DNA of 64,000 bases from Anaeramoeba flamelloides (GCA_027625915.1 JANTQA010000076.1:4031501-4095500), one strand, 5' to 3'. Numbered from the stretch's first letter, positions 50,159 to 61,752 are shown. Notes: generated by a model not told the origin, from the letters alone. Numbers and translations: made by a program.

Positions 50159-50353
50159 TAGTCAGTTCTACTTTTAAGACACAAAATTTTAATGAAATTT
50201 AAGACACAAAAAATCTCAAATTAAAGCACATTTTTTGGAATTTTAATTTTTTTGCAAATTATTTTACTGAAATTTGATTTAGTGATTTAATTTGAGAATT
50301 TTTTTGCACATAAAATTTTGTTGAAAGTTTCTATGTTTAAATGGAACTGAATT
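50159..50353. mobile_element. Mariner-like MITE, family A, copy 4 (degraded)
   Basis: The left end TAGTCAGTTCTACTTTTAAG and the right end TTTAAATGGAACTGA are diverged complements, with TA-type flanks at 50157-50158 and 50354-50355. The inner arms ATCTCAAATTAAAGCACA and TGATTTAATTTGAGAAT identify the family. Confidence 0.75.
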
Positions 50354-51026
50354 TAATATATAATATGTATTTTTTATAATTATTATATATATATATATTT
50401 TTTATTATACCAAATAATATAACATGTTTAATCTTATTTAACACCAACATAACTTTTAACAAAATTATATAACACCTTTTAAATATAAAAAGGTAATAAA
50501 TTTTGTTTATTTTTTATAATAAGTAAAAGATAATGTTATTAATATTCTTATGTGTTTCTTTCAATTTTTATAACACTTTCATATTTAAAACAACTTAATA
50601 TTACATACTCAACATATTAGATATTTTTTTCTTTATTTTTGAATATATTTTGTTTTTTGATGTTTAAAAGATTAGTATAAAGTTACAAAAAAAAAATAAA
50701 AAAACTCAAAAATATATGAATCCCAATTCAACTTAAGGATAAAAATAAAAAAAACATTTCAAGATTCAGAAACTTATATTTTAAATAAAAAATATTTTTT
50801 TTTGATTAATCCACGTCAATATTGATTTGTATAATGCATACACTAGTGTAATTATGAATGTTTTAAAAAATAGATTTTTTACATTTTTTGATATAAATAA
50901 AGAGTTACATACATTTATCCGAATTTTGGGAATAGTAAATCTAATATCTGACTATCTTAATAGAGTAATAATAATTTTAATCAAAAAATCGTTTGTTAAA
51001 CACCAATCTTTCATTTTTTTAAAAAA

Positions 51027-51057
<31 letters not shown>

Positions 51058-51062
51058 TTGAA

Positions 51063-51430
51063 GGGAGGAAACTAGTTTCCTCTTACAGCCGTTAGGTTTT
51101 CCAGAATTTAAAAGAATTGAGTGAAATCTTAAATTTTTCTCTATTCTTTTTAATTCTGGAAAACCTAGACACTTGTCGTTAGGCTTTTTTAAATTTAAGA
51201 AATAAATCGAAAATTTATTTAATTTTCTGTTTATTTCTTAAATTTGAAAAAAACGCTGTTATCTTTTACAGAATTTAAAAGAATGGAGAAAAATCAAAGA
51301 TTTTACTCAATTCTTTTGAATTCTGGAAAATTGCCGTTAAGTTTTCTCGAGTTTTCTGTTTATTTGTAAAATCAAGAGATTTAACAAATAAAACATAAAA
51401 CCTCAAGAAAACTTAGGCACTCTACAGCAC
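51063..51430. repeat. Hairpin-array repeat, family E, copy 4 (clearest)
   Basis: Five inverted repeats follow each other: a small palindrome GGAAACTAGTTTCC; 51092-51168 (TAGGTTTTCCAGAATTTAAA facing TTTAATTCTGGAAAACCTA); 51179-51257 (TTTAAATTTAAGAAATAAAT facing TTTATTTCTTAAATTT); 51265-51331 (ACAGAATTTAAAAGAAT facing ATTCTTTTGAATTCTG); and 51336-51417 (GTTTTCTCGAGTTTTCTG facing the complement). Joins carry GCCGTTAGG-like words (CAGCCGTTAGG, TGTCGTTAGG, TTGCCGTTAAG). The right end reads AGGCACTCTACAG, complementary to the left end of copy 2 (GTAGAGTGCCT). Confidence 0.75.
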
Positions 51431-52640
51431 TTTCCCTAATTTCTAAATTTTTGTTTAGAAATTTTAATAAAGAGACATAATTTTCTTTATCATTAACCAA
51501 TGATAAAATAAATAATGAGTCTTTATTTCGAATAATATCAAGAATATTATTCTTTAATTGTTTATTATTTTTATTTATTTGAATTAATTCTTTAATCGAA
51601 ATTTTTCTATTTTTTCCATAGAATGAGTAGTCCCATAAAAAATGATCGATATCTTCATCTGTATCTAGGTATAGAATGATTTTTACATAAGTTGCAGAAT
51701 TTTGTTTATAATTTATTTTTATCATAAACATATGAATATCTGTTTAGATAATTTGTGAAATTTCTTAATTTTAAAATGGAAGTTGAGCCTACCCATTTAA
51801 AATATATATTATTGTTTGTTGATATTGTTATTATCACTAATAATTTTTAAATATTCTTGACCTTTCCACTCAATTCTATTTATAATTAACATTGTCTAAA
51901 ATTATTTAGATCTGCATTTAATAATTTTAAATTTTCTATTTCCCAATTGATACTTTCATCTTTTTTCTTGGAAAATTTTAATTGTTGTGAGATGTGATAA
52001 AACCCAATTATTTCGAAATATTTTTTGAGTTTATATCTTCTTTTGTAAAAAAATGATTTTTCAAACAAATCATTTATGTTAACCAAAGGATTTTATTTTG
52101 AAAATACATTCAAGTTCAAAAATAAAAATGAAGTTATCCTTTACTATAACCAAAATTGGGATAAATGCCTGTAGCTCCATATTTGTCTAAAAAATTGTAA
52201 AAAATCTATTTTTTACAACATTCAATATTTACACTTATTTAGTAGTTTAACCAACTTTTATCAATTTTAAAGGTAAACTCATTTAAATTTTGAGAAAATC
52301 TATATTATGTATTGAATTTGTTAAAATTTTTCATTATTTTCTCAATTTTTTCAAATTTTGTTGGTGGGTGATTAAAAATTCTCTCTAAAATTTCTCTATT
52401 TTTTGAGAAGTTTTTATATTTTATCGAACATTATTTTGAATTTTTTTTGTAATCTTAATAATTGGAACTTAAGAAACCAATGTTATATTTACTGGTTGTT
52501 TCTTTGTACCTCTTTGATTCTTTAAAGTGTAAGTTATCTTTACCAAAAAAAGGCACCTTTTAATTTTGAAATCTGGATATACCAAGTCTACAAGTTGTAT
52601 ATATATGACAGTTGCCAGAGAATCAAATATCGAATGTTAA
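51431..52640 (-). pseudogene. Relic of a LINE-type retrotransposon, C-terminal part
   Basis: Minus-strand fragments in more than one frame read KYGATGIYPNFGYSKG near 52170, a Lys-rich segment (YKRRYKLKKYFEIIGFYHIS) at about 51960-52060, and DTDEDIDHFLWDYSFYGKNR near 51640-51670. The last resembles the E-x-x-x-H-x-L-x-x-C zinc-type end of non-LTR reverse-transcriptase proteins, with the cysteines largely mutated. It differs from the LINE copies at 54.8-59 kb. No complete domain remains. Its left end abuts hairpin array E copy 4. Confidence 0.4.
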
Positions 52641-52757
52641 ATTGAGATTAATGGTTTTAAAACATTATAAAACAGTTTTGTGTTTTGTCAAAAGATCTAG
52701 TGTTAAATAGGATTGAGAATTGGAAAATTAAACTTTGTAAAAAAAATTAATAAGAAC

Positions 52758-53222
52758 ATGCAAAATATCATTTTTTACATTGTTTCTTTTCAAGATTTTT
52801 TTTTAATTATGATTTGCATAATATCATTAGTTAAAGAATATTCTTATATCGAATCGATCTTAAATCTGTTCAATAAAACCCAAGTAACAGTGAAACACTT
52901 GATGACAGGCAACGAGTTACTACAGTACCTTGAAGAAAACAGGCAAGAATCAACAAAGATCTTAATAGCAGATGAAAAATTTATACAAACGGAACCAAAG
53001 CTTTTAAAGTATTTAAAGAAAAACCAAAAAGAGTACCCAAAGTTAGTCAAAGTATTTTTTAATGCATTTCCTACGAATTTCCCAAAAGAATTACATTTCA
53101 ATGATCTTGATGAAAGTAAGTTTTTTCATTTGATCTCTTTTGTTTCTTCAATTCTTTACAAAATTTCTGTCTATCAGAAACTTTTGTTGGACACTTTCCA
53201 TTTTGTATACCCTGAAATTTAG
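52758..53222 (+). CDS. Hypothetical protein or 3' exon with receiver-like fold pattern
   Basis: From the first ATG (52758) the frame gives 154 aa; ATG 52809 is an alternative. The pattern alternates strands and helices: IICIISLV at the start, a helix, TQVTVKHLM, NELLQYLEEN, TKILIADEKF, TEPKLLKYLKKNQ, then LVKVFFNAFPTNF. This spacing resembles a response-regulator receiver domain, with the Asp in LIADEKF where the phospho-acceptor would be; the N-terminal acidic pair is absent. This is inference from pattern only. The region from about 52840 on has richer codon usage than its flanks, and a TAG near 52830 could be an acceptor, so it may be the last exon of a damaged gene, with retroelement relics on both sides. 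Confidence 0.4.
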   Translation: MQNIIFYIVSFQDFFLIMICIISLVKEYSYIESILNLFNKTQVTVKHLMTGNELLQYLEENRQESTKILIADEKFIQTEPKLLKYLKKNQKEYPKLVKVFFNAFPTNFPKELHFNDLDESKFFHLISFVSSILYKISVYQKLLLDTFHFVYPEI

Positions 53223-53503
53223 TGCTTTGAATTTGCAATCAGGAACTTTTTCGTCTTGAGCTTTTGGCTTTTTTTGTTTTCTTTTTCATTTTTTCCTAAT
53301 TTCCAAATATTCGTCTAAATCTGTAAGGAAAGACAAACAGTTTTTTTTTGAAAAGATCAACAAGTGTTTAAAGAACTATTGTTTGTCAAGTTTTTGTTGA
53401 GAAAAAAAACAATTCCAACAAAACTTTAAAAACGATTAGTTCAAAACTCTCTAATTTTTTTCTTTCATTTTCGTTTCCTTTTTTTTTATCTTTTACAAAT
53501 TAA

Positions 53504-53877
53504 ATGTCGATCCAAAAAACTCAAGTCGTTTTAAAAAAGTGTCACGAAAAAGTTTTCAAAAAAGTCACCAAAATAGGGTCTCTTTATTTTTGTAAACTGT
53601 TGTTAAAGATGCTTTTGTGATTTCCAAACCCCAAACAAAAAAATAACAAAAATTGAATTTATATTCAAGAATACTTTTTTGTTTAGCTGTTTCAAAAAGT
53701 AATTAAATTGTTGTCCAAACTGTTTGATTTTCAACTTTTTAAAACTTGAGTTACTCGATTTTGACAACAGCCCTAATTGTGTTGTTTTTGAAAAGGGAGA
53801 TAAAAAAATTTTCACGAGTTTGTTGATTTTGATCTTTTCAGGGATTAGCCTTACCCTAGATTTCTCTATAATCAAAG
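53504..53877 (+). pseudogene. Broken coding-like segments of unknown family
   Basis: Short open stretches in different frames follow each other: MSIQKTQVVLKKCHEKVFKK from 53504, LFQKVIKLLSKLFDFQLFKT after a TTTAG at about 53683-53687, and DFDNSPNCVVFEKGDKKIF near 53760, ending before a GTATGT at 53878. No single frame or consistent splicing joins them. They may be the decayed continuation of the gene at 52758-53222. Confidence 0.2.
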
Positions 53878-54049
53878 TATGTTGTAATAGGGTTAATGAT
53901 ATTAGTGCACCATGGCTTAAATAGTTTCTAAAAAATCTATTATAAATCTTATTACATAATAAATTATTACTTTTTTAACTAATGATCACTATTAAAAAAG
54001 TTTCATTTTGAAAAAATTATTTAAAATTCCAATTCCAAATCTAAAAAAT

Positions 54050-54580
54050 AGAAACCGAAAATACAGTATTCTGATATTTAATAATTTAGATTTAGAACTT
54101 CTAAAAGTCATTATTTTTTTAATTTTTAAATTTCAAAGATTAACTCATTAATCATCAACATAAAAGCACAGAGGTATATTAGTTTTGTTTACTTTTGATA
54201 AAACTTGTCTCATCAATATATTTGCATGATTTGAGAAATAATTAGTCAAGAAAAACTTTATTCGTTAATTATTTAATTTTTAAAAAAAAACGAATTTTTT
54301 AGTAACTAATCTACATTTCGCCACAAATTTAAGAAAGATATTTTGTGACTTTGTTGTCTGAATATTGATAATTCAACCTTTAAATTTATGGCGAAATGTA
54401 GATTAGTATTCTGAAATTGTTGGGTTTTTTACTAATACAAGGTTTCATTTTTAATTGATGAGATCAACAAATATTACTACTTGACTAATCGATTTTTTAG
54501 AGACATTTGAACCAGGTAAAACTAATGTAGTTAGGTCTAATAACAACATACTTTGATCCTAGGCTTCTCCTTGGTAGACG
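54050..54580. repeat. Repeat family F, copy 3 (best inner stem)
   Basis: It aligns with the other F copies. The inner inverted repeat is perfect over 18 bp: CTAATCTACATTTCGCCA at 54306-54323 and its complement at 54389-54406. The arms continue inward with one mismatch through AAATTTAA, for a stem near 28 bp. It ends with ACTTTGATCCTAGGCTTCTC. There is no shared ORF with the other copies. Confidence 0.75.
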
Positions 54581-54768
54581 TTAATCCCTTAAATGAAGAA
54601 AAGATCAGTTTTTTATTCTCTTCTGTATTGTTGACCAATTCCAGTCCATTCAAATTGAAACACACAACACCGATCAAGCGTGAGAATTTATTTATTTGTT
54701 TTTTGTTATACTTTTTTTATTTATACAATTCATTTTAATACTATTATTTTACAATTCAAAAACGAAAA

Positions 54769-55898
54769 ATTTTTCCATTAACGAATCATTGTCAAATGTT
54801 TGCAGATGATTTAATAATAATTATTAAAGGAGATAAGAATCAAATAAATCAGAAATTAAATTCAATATATGAAATTATTATTCAATTTGGATTAAAACCT
54901 AATTAAGATAAATCAGAAATATCAAAGATTTAAAAAAAATTAAATATTTGGGTATTTATTTAGATAAAATTTCACATATAGTTTATAATTTAAAAAGGTT
55001 AAAAGAAACATATAATAACTGTAAACAATTATTCAATAACAAATCACTGAACAATAGTTTAAAAATTAGATTATTTAAATATTTTATAATAAGCCAATTG
55101 ACATATAGGTTCGAGTTATATATAATTATGAAATAAAAAAAAATAAAATATTTAAATTCTTGGATTAATTCATGTATTACTGAAATATACAAAATAAACA
55201 AAAATACACCAATTCTTATTTACAAAACAGAATTTAAAAGTGAGAATATGATAATTTCAGTCAATAAAAAGAAATTTAAATTCATAAGAAATAAGGAAAT
55301 TTATCTCTTCCTAATTTAGAAAAATTAATAAATTTTAACCAAAGATAAATAATAAAATCAATTGGAATTCAAAAGATATTATCGAACTAAAAAAAAAAAA
55401 AAGAAATATACAAATATACATTTAATGAGTTGTTGAATTCTACAAGTTGGAAGGTCCAAAAATATTTCACCATAATAAAATATCAAAATTATCTATTTAA
55501 AACTCAAAAATATTTAAGCTATCCCTCTTACTCCACAATTCTAAAATTCAGAACATTCACTAACTGCTTATAAAGATATTAATATGTAATCACTAAAAAT
55601 TCAAATAAATTTTGTCCTTTATGTTTAAAGTATAAACAGAAGGGAATTATAGAAAATATTAATAATTTTTTATCGATATGCACTTCGAATGAAAAAAATA
55701 GATTAATTTTTTACAATAAATTGAAACAAATAAATCTTAATGAAATAATTTTGAACTGTGATAGTTTGAAATTGTTTTCATAAATTAATAATCGTGAAAT
55801 CTATGATTTCACGCTTAAATTTTTAAAAGGGAATTTAAGTCTAAGGGCAAATAGAGTGTAATTTAAACTTCTTCAATAATAAAAAAAAAAAAAAAAAA
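54769..55898 (+). mobile_element. 5'-truncated LINE-type retrotransposon, copy a (decayed)
   Basis: The plus strand encodes reverse-transcriptase remains: FADDLIIIIKGDKNQINQKL at about 54800 (the catalytic Y/F-x-D-D box), IQFGLKPN after it, then stops and frameshifts. Near the end FCPLCLKYKQKGIIENINNF and a following ICTSNEKNRL-type segment form a mutated zinc-type C-terminus. The 3' end at about 55880 carries AATAATAAAA and a poly(A) tail. The 5' part is missing, as usual for target-primed insertions. About 64-90% of the length aligns by eye with copy b in the other orientation. It cannot encode an active enzyme. Confidence 0.75.
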
Positions 55899-56528
55899 CG
55901 AAAATTTTTGGTTCACATCCCAAAATATTTTTCTATGAATAATTAGTTGAAAAACCAAAGAACTATTTTACTAATCTTTTAGAAATGATATTTTTAGACA
56001 CTAATTAAACTGCCTTCATGAACTCCAAGACAAAATTTTTACTCTGCTAATTTTGTTGTAGCAGTAACAATTAATATACATTTTGGAAATTGAAATAAAA
56101 ATTTTCATTTATTAAAGGGAAAATAACAGTAGTATTCAATTTTAATGAAACTGGTTTGTCATGAATTTACAGGGTTACATTTTACCTATTCTGAGTACCA
56201 CAGATTATTATAAACTTAAACTTCAAATCATTTCTTTAACCAAACGTATTTGGATTTTTAAAAATACAAGAGTGGAAGTGGTTTTGGTATAATATATTTT
56301 CATACCAACTAAAAAATGAAAAAATTGATCTTGAAAACACTACAAATAATCTCAAGACTTTTATCAATCTTTCAGCCTTTTCATACCTTCAAACACTTTC
56401 AGACAATTTACAAACCTTTCAAACACTTGCAACACCTTTAAAGGGAAATCCGTTGCAAAAGTGATAAGCTTTATAAACGTCAATAAAATTTTTTTTTTAG
56501 TGAAAATCAAAAAAAAAAACATTTCTTT

Positions 56529-58644
56529 TGTTTTTTTTATTATTATTAAAGAAGTGTAAATTATACTCTAAGTACCCTTATACTTAAATCCCCTTTCAAA
56601 AATTTAAGTGTAAAATCATAGATTTCACAATTATTAATTAATGAAAATAATTACAAACTATTTTGTTTTAAAATTAATCCATTAAGATTTTTTTCTTTTA
56701 ATTTGTTATGAAACATTAATTTATCCTTTTTCATAGGAACAAAATACCCATAAAAAATGATCAAATTTTTATATAATTTCTTTTTATTCAGATTTTAAAC
56801 ATAAAGGACAAAATTTATTTGAATTTTTATTAATTTCATAGTAATATCCATTTAAGCAGTAATAAATGATCAAAATTCCAGAATTGCCGAAATTGGTTGA
56901 TAACTTGATTATTTTTGTGCTTTACATCAATATTTTTGTTTTTAATTATTGCAAAATATTTTTATGGAGTGTCATAAAGTGCCTTCAAGTTCCATAGAGT
57001 GTCGTCAAGTATTTTTTTTTTTAATTTGAGAAATAAAAAGAAAAGTTCTTGATTTTTTCTCCATTCTTTAAAATTAAAAAAAAAATCGATTTTACTCTAT
57101 TCTTTTAAATTTTGGAAAACCTAACCATATATACACTTTTTGGAATTCAGAAATTCATTCTATATGTATTTAAATATTTCAAATTTTAGTTCAATTAAAT
57201 CTTTTATTTGACAGTTGCTTTTAATATTGATTCTTTGATTAATTTTTATATAATTTATCTAAATATGGGAGGGGTAGATTTCCTAATTTATTTTTGAATT
57301 TTTATCTTTTTTTATTTACTGAAATTATCATATTTACAATTTTAAATTCTGTTTTATAAATAAGAATTGGTGTGTTTCTATTTGTTTTGTATATTTAAGT
57401 AATACATGAATTAATCTATGAATTTAAATAATTTATTTTTTTTTTGTTTCAGAATTAAAAATTTCCAATCCATATGTTAATTGACTTAATATAAAATATT
57501 TAAATAATCTATTTTTTTAAAAACTATTGTTCAGAGAGTTGTTATTGAATAATTGTTTGCAGCTGTGATATGTTCCTTTATATTGATTTTTTTAAAAAAA
57601 TTATAAACTATATGTGAAATTTTATCTAAATAAATACCCAAATATTTAATTATTTTTAAATCTTTGGAAATAATGGTTTTATCTTTATTAGGTTTTAATC
57701 CAAATTGAAGAATAATTTCATATTTTGACATTAATTTTGAATTTAGATAATTTTTATTTCCTTTTATAATTAGGATTAAATCATCTGTAAATATTTGGCA
57801 ATGATTCGTTAATTGTATATTTTTTAATAAAGGGAATTTTGGAATTAGGGTAAATAAAATATATTATAATGGGTCTCCTTTGGAATATACAAAGCCACTC
57901 TCCTTGATAATATTTTATTATAAAATTTTGAAAATTTTATTTAAAATAATTTTATTATTGTCTATCAAATGATTTTAAAATTGATTGAATCAAAAATTTT
58001 TATATATTAATTATTATAATATAATTTTTTTCATTTTAATTTCGATTATTAGATTTTATCTTATTATAAGAATTTTTGAAAATCAAGACTTCAATTTGAG
58101 AGTCATATTTTTTTCGAAATCCAAATTGTAATTTATGAATCAATTCCAAACAAGTTTCAATTATTTTATATCGCATTTTTAAAAATAATTTTGGTAAACA
58201 CTTATTAATTGAAATCTACATAGAATTTAAAGCTACTCCTTCATTTCCTTTTTTATGATTATATAAAATTGAACTTTTTTTAATGTGTTAAATATTATTT
58301 TTAGTAGAATTAATCAACTAATTTTTAAAGATTTTTTGAATTATAATAAGATATTTTTTATAATTTTTATTTTCAATTGGGTTTAAATAAGTGAAATTTC
58401 CTTCATTAATAATATATTTTAAATTCTCAATTTTTTTAAATCCTGAAACTGATTTATTTTTTAAATTTTTAATAGTTTTAACAATGTTTTCAATTGGAAA
58501 AAAATATATTAATTTTAAAATTTTTCAAATTCTTTATTTTTAATTTTTTTAATATAGTCTAGAATCTTTTTACTTGGTTTAATTGAATTTTTTTTAATAT
58601 ACCCAAAATATCCTTTAAGAATACTTTTATTATTTAGAATCATT

Positions 58645-58678
<34 letters not shown>

Positions 58679-59060
58679 ACCTTATTGAATTAATTGTTTT
58701 CAAAAAAAAATTAGTTTTGATTAAAATCTAAGTTTATCTCATCAATGAATTTATTCAAAGCTACTTGATTTATTTTTTTGATCCTATTTATTAAATTTGA
58801 ATTACTTTTAATATTTTTAATCAATCGAGCAATTTTATAATCATTTTTAATTTATTTATAAATTATATCAGTGTATTTAATAAATTTATTTTTAATTTTT
58901 TTTTAATAACTGGGTATTTAACCTATAATTTGAAGAAAAAAAAACTACTTTATAAATTCTTTATGAAAAGTATTATTATTAGTGATTTTATATTTTTTTT
59001 AAAATATTCCAATCCATTTTTACATTAATATTAAAGAATCATTTTGTGGCCGGGTAGATT
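56529..59060 (-). mobile_element. LINE-type retrotransposon, copy b (decayed, longer)
   Basis: On the minus strand the element runs from about 59060 down to an AATAATAATAAAA tail near 56530. Reverse-transcriptase landmarks in order are an endonuclease-end-like GHKMIL near 59040, NYKIARLIKNIKSNSNLINR near 58840, GYIKKNSIKPSKKILDYIKK near 58590, IKNLKNKSVSGFKKIENLKY near 58440, then a box reading FTDDLILIIKGNKNYLNSKL near 57770, and LKPNKDK plus IKYLGIYLDKISHIVYNF near 57620-57690. It ends with the same FCPLCLK motif as copy a. Stops and frameshifts are frequent. An E-family hairpin repeat interrupts it near 56960-57135. Confidence 0.75.
56960..57135. repeat. Hairpin-array repeat, family E, copy 5, nested in LINE copy b
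   Basis: It contains ATAGAGTGTCGTCAAGT (related to GTAGAGTGCC), TTTTAATTTGAGAAATAAA, TCTCCATTCTTTAAAATT and TACTCTATTCTTTTAAATTT, followed by TGGAAAACCTAACC. Sequence on both sides continues the LINE, so this copy inserted into it. Confidence 0.55.
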
Positions 59061-59204
59061 GTTTTCTATTGCTTTTGAAGAAAAAAAAATCATTTCTTTC
59101 TTGATCTTTTATGTAAATTTTGATACAATTACTTTCTTCTTAACTAGGTTTTATTTGTAATTCTAAAAGTAAATTTTTTTTGTTTGGAAAAAGTTTTGAT
59201 TAAC

Positions 59205-60125
59205 AAATTACTTTTTATTTCTAAAGAATTCTCAAAATGGATTTTCATTTCTATATTTTCATCTAATTTATCTAATTATAAATTTGGTACAAGAAAATAG
59301 GATATTTTTTGAATTCCTCTTCAGAAATAAAGATTTATTGGTTGAATTAGTGTGATTCTATAATTATTGATTTTTCCTTATTAAATTGAGAACTTAAAAT
59401 AATTTTGAATCGTGTTTTTTATTTTTTCTTGATTTTACTTTTTCTTTGGGTTGAATCTTTTGTAGTGTTTTTTGGTTTCAATAATTAAAGCCTTCAACTA
59501 TAATATTTTAAACAGTATTCTTTGTTTTGTCTTGTTTTGATATAAATATTTGAAAGAGGAATTTTGAAAACAAATTTGTAAAAAAATGTTTTGTAAAATA
59601 ATAATAAATAGTAATAGTGAGAGAAATTGCAAGGTTTTGACTTGTTTGGGTTCATCTAATTACGAAGATAAAGAAAAAACAAAAATTCGGAAATAGACTT
59701 TTGTGAATTTTTTTTTTTTCAATCTTGATTTCAACAAATTTATGTGGAAAGGTGATCTTTCTTTTTTTTCTTCTAAATTCCAAAAGAAAATATTTTTTGA
59801 AAATAAACACCTTCTCATGTATATTTTTTGGTTTATTCTTGGTTTAATTTCAAACATTCCTATAAAAATATTTATAGATTCAAAACCATAATTTAATAAA
59901 ACCAAAAATTTAATCAAAAAAAAAATGTTCAAAAAATTGAAAAATTATATATTCATTTTTGGGTTACTTTGGGTTCAATTTCTTTTCAAAAATAAAGTGG
60001 CGAATGGTATTTTAGTTTCAAGATTTTAATATCCACTGGCATTCTTAAAATCTTTTATCAGTAATGTGTATACAATTTAAATTTTTCAAAATAATAAAAT
60101 GTACCTGCTTAATTGAAAAAATATA
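59205..60125. repeat. Repeat family K, copy 3
   Basis: It follows copy 2 (45745-46790) along its length, with point changes and small indels, in the same orientation. Shared words include AAATTGAGAACTTAAAATAA, AATCGTGTTTTTTATTTTTT, AATAATAAATAGTA and GAATGGTATTTTAGTTTC or close variants. The palindrome at the left end of copy 2 is eroded here (TCTCAAAATGGATTTTCATT). Confidence 0.75.
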
Positions 60126-60589
60126 ATTCTTTGAAAAATAAAGTTTTTATACGTTTACAATTACCATTCTATGATATAAGTGATTAATCTATTTTAATTG
60201 GAAAATTGTTTATGAATTTTCATTTGGGAGTTAGTGTTTTAATGACTGATTTCTATTCCTTTTTGATCTTAAATTTGATTTAAACCTTAATTTTTTTACC
60301 TTTTTGTTTTTATTTTCAATTTACTCATTCTTTTGTGTTTTGCTGTCTCAGCATTATCGAGTAATCACTTGATATTTTTTTATTTGTAACTCTTCTTCTT
60401 TATATAAAGAAAATTTAACAAGGGTAAAATAGAAAAAAAATAAAATTTTATATTTAATCTTGAATATTAATTACTCAAGCTTTATTTTTTACTCTTCTAT
60501 ATTGAGATAGATACATGTATGTGAACAATTGTACTTAATATTATTGCTTCCTTATTTAAGGTATTTGTTTGAAACTGAAAAAAAATGAA

Positions 60590-61155
60590 ATTTTCGAATT
60601 TTACCACAAAGATTACAGAATACTTTTTTTTCAGAAACATATTTTCGAAAAGTCATAAATTAAACTTTGTTTCTGTTAAAGAATCAAAAAAAAATCCAAA
60701 AATCAATTATTTTTTATAAATTACCTTTAAAGAATAAATAAATAATGTATGGAAAAATACACACGGGGGAATATTTGATACTGGTACGGAGTAAATCTTG
60801 TTAATCTATATATTTACACAAAAAAAAACAAAATTATATTACAATTTAAAAAAAAAACAAATATGTTCTTTTTGATCTTCAATTGAAGATCAAAATGAAA
60901 ACTGTTAGAAACGAATATCATTTCTCTAAAATAATTTTCATTGTTTCAATTGCATTGGAATAACGTGTTTTATACTTTAAAATATAGATCTTGCACTCGA
61001 AAAAAAAAAAACTTTCAAAACAATTACACATCAAAAATAATTGAAAAAAAGAAAAAATAGGAAAAAATATTTTGACTTTTCAAAATTAATTTTTTTTCCT
61101 CTAATTTTCATTCAAATCTTTTAAAAATATTTAGTTTGTACCTTTGAACAGTGCT
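60590..61155. mobile_element. TIR element family D, copy 5
   Basis: It matches copy 3 at 31.04-31.6 kb. It contains a perfect 24 bp palindrome at 60871-60894 centred on CTTCAATTGAAG. The terminus near 61140-61155 (GTACCTTTGAACAGTG) is degraded. Confidence 0.55.
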
Positions 61156-61166
61156 CCTAGAATTGT

Positions 61167-61752
61167 GAAATAAACTCTTTTTCGGCCAAAGGGTCCAAAT
61201 TTTATTGAATAAATAGAACATATTCTATGATTTTTATCCAGTATTCTTCTCAAAATAAGTTTTTAATTTTTAGATCAGATCATTCTTTTTAATTTGTTTT
61301 TTTTTTTTTTTTTTTTGCTAATTTTCAATTTTTTTGCGTTTTTTTTCTTTCTTTTTTTTTCAAATTTAAAAAAAAAATTGAAACACCAAATTAACTTTAA
61401 GAAAAGTTCAAGATTTGTATTTTTTTTATAAATTCGGATACTTACTGTTAAAAAATTATATTGTCAACAATTTTAAATTTCCTAAAGAAATTGAGAAATT
61501 TTGTTTGAAAGGTTTAAATAAAAGTACCCACCAATTTTTTTAACATTTTTTTTTTTTCGAACATCGAAAGTTTTTGATTAATTTATAGTTTGTTCAGATA
61601 TTACTTTTTTGATTATCAACTCTAATATGAATTTTATTTTTTCTATTATTTCGAAACAATCTTTGTTTGGTTGATTCTTAAAAGAAAATAAAAAAAAGTG
61701 AATTTTTCATTTTTGGGTGGGCACTTTGCCTGAAATGGAGTTTACTCTATAT
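61167..61752. mobile_element. TIR element family J, copy 3 (most complete)
   Basis: The left end AAACTCTTTTTCGGCCAAAG and the right end, on the opposite strand AAACTCCATTTCAGGCAAAG, are inverted repeats. They share the AAACT..TTTC.G.CAAAG core with family D. The length is about 585 bp with long poly(T) and no ORF. Confidence 0.65.

Noticed and set aside
54553-54738. Short plus-strand ORF with TAG at its start, considered as a downstream exon of the 53.5-53.9 kb fragments
   Set aside because: Its first bases belong to the end of repeat F (shared by all three copies), and joining to the GTATGT at 53878 breaks the frame.
59660-59932. 90-codon ORF within repeat K copy 3
   Set aside because: The equivalent positions in the other two K copies do not keep the frame.
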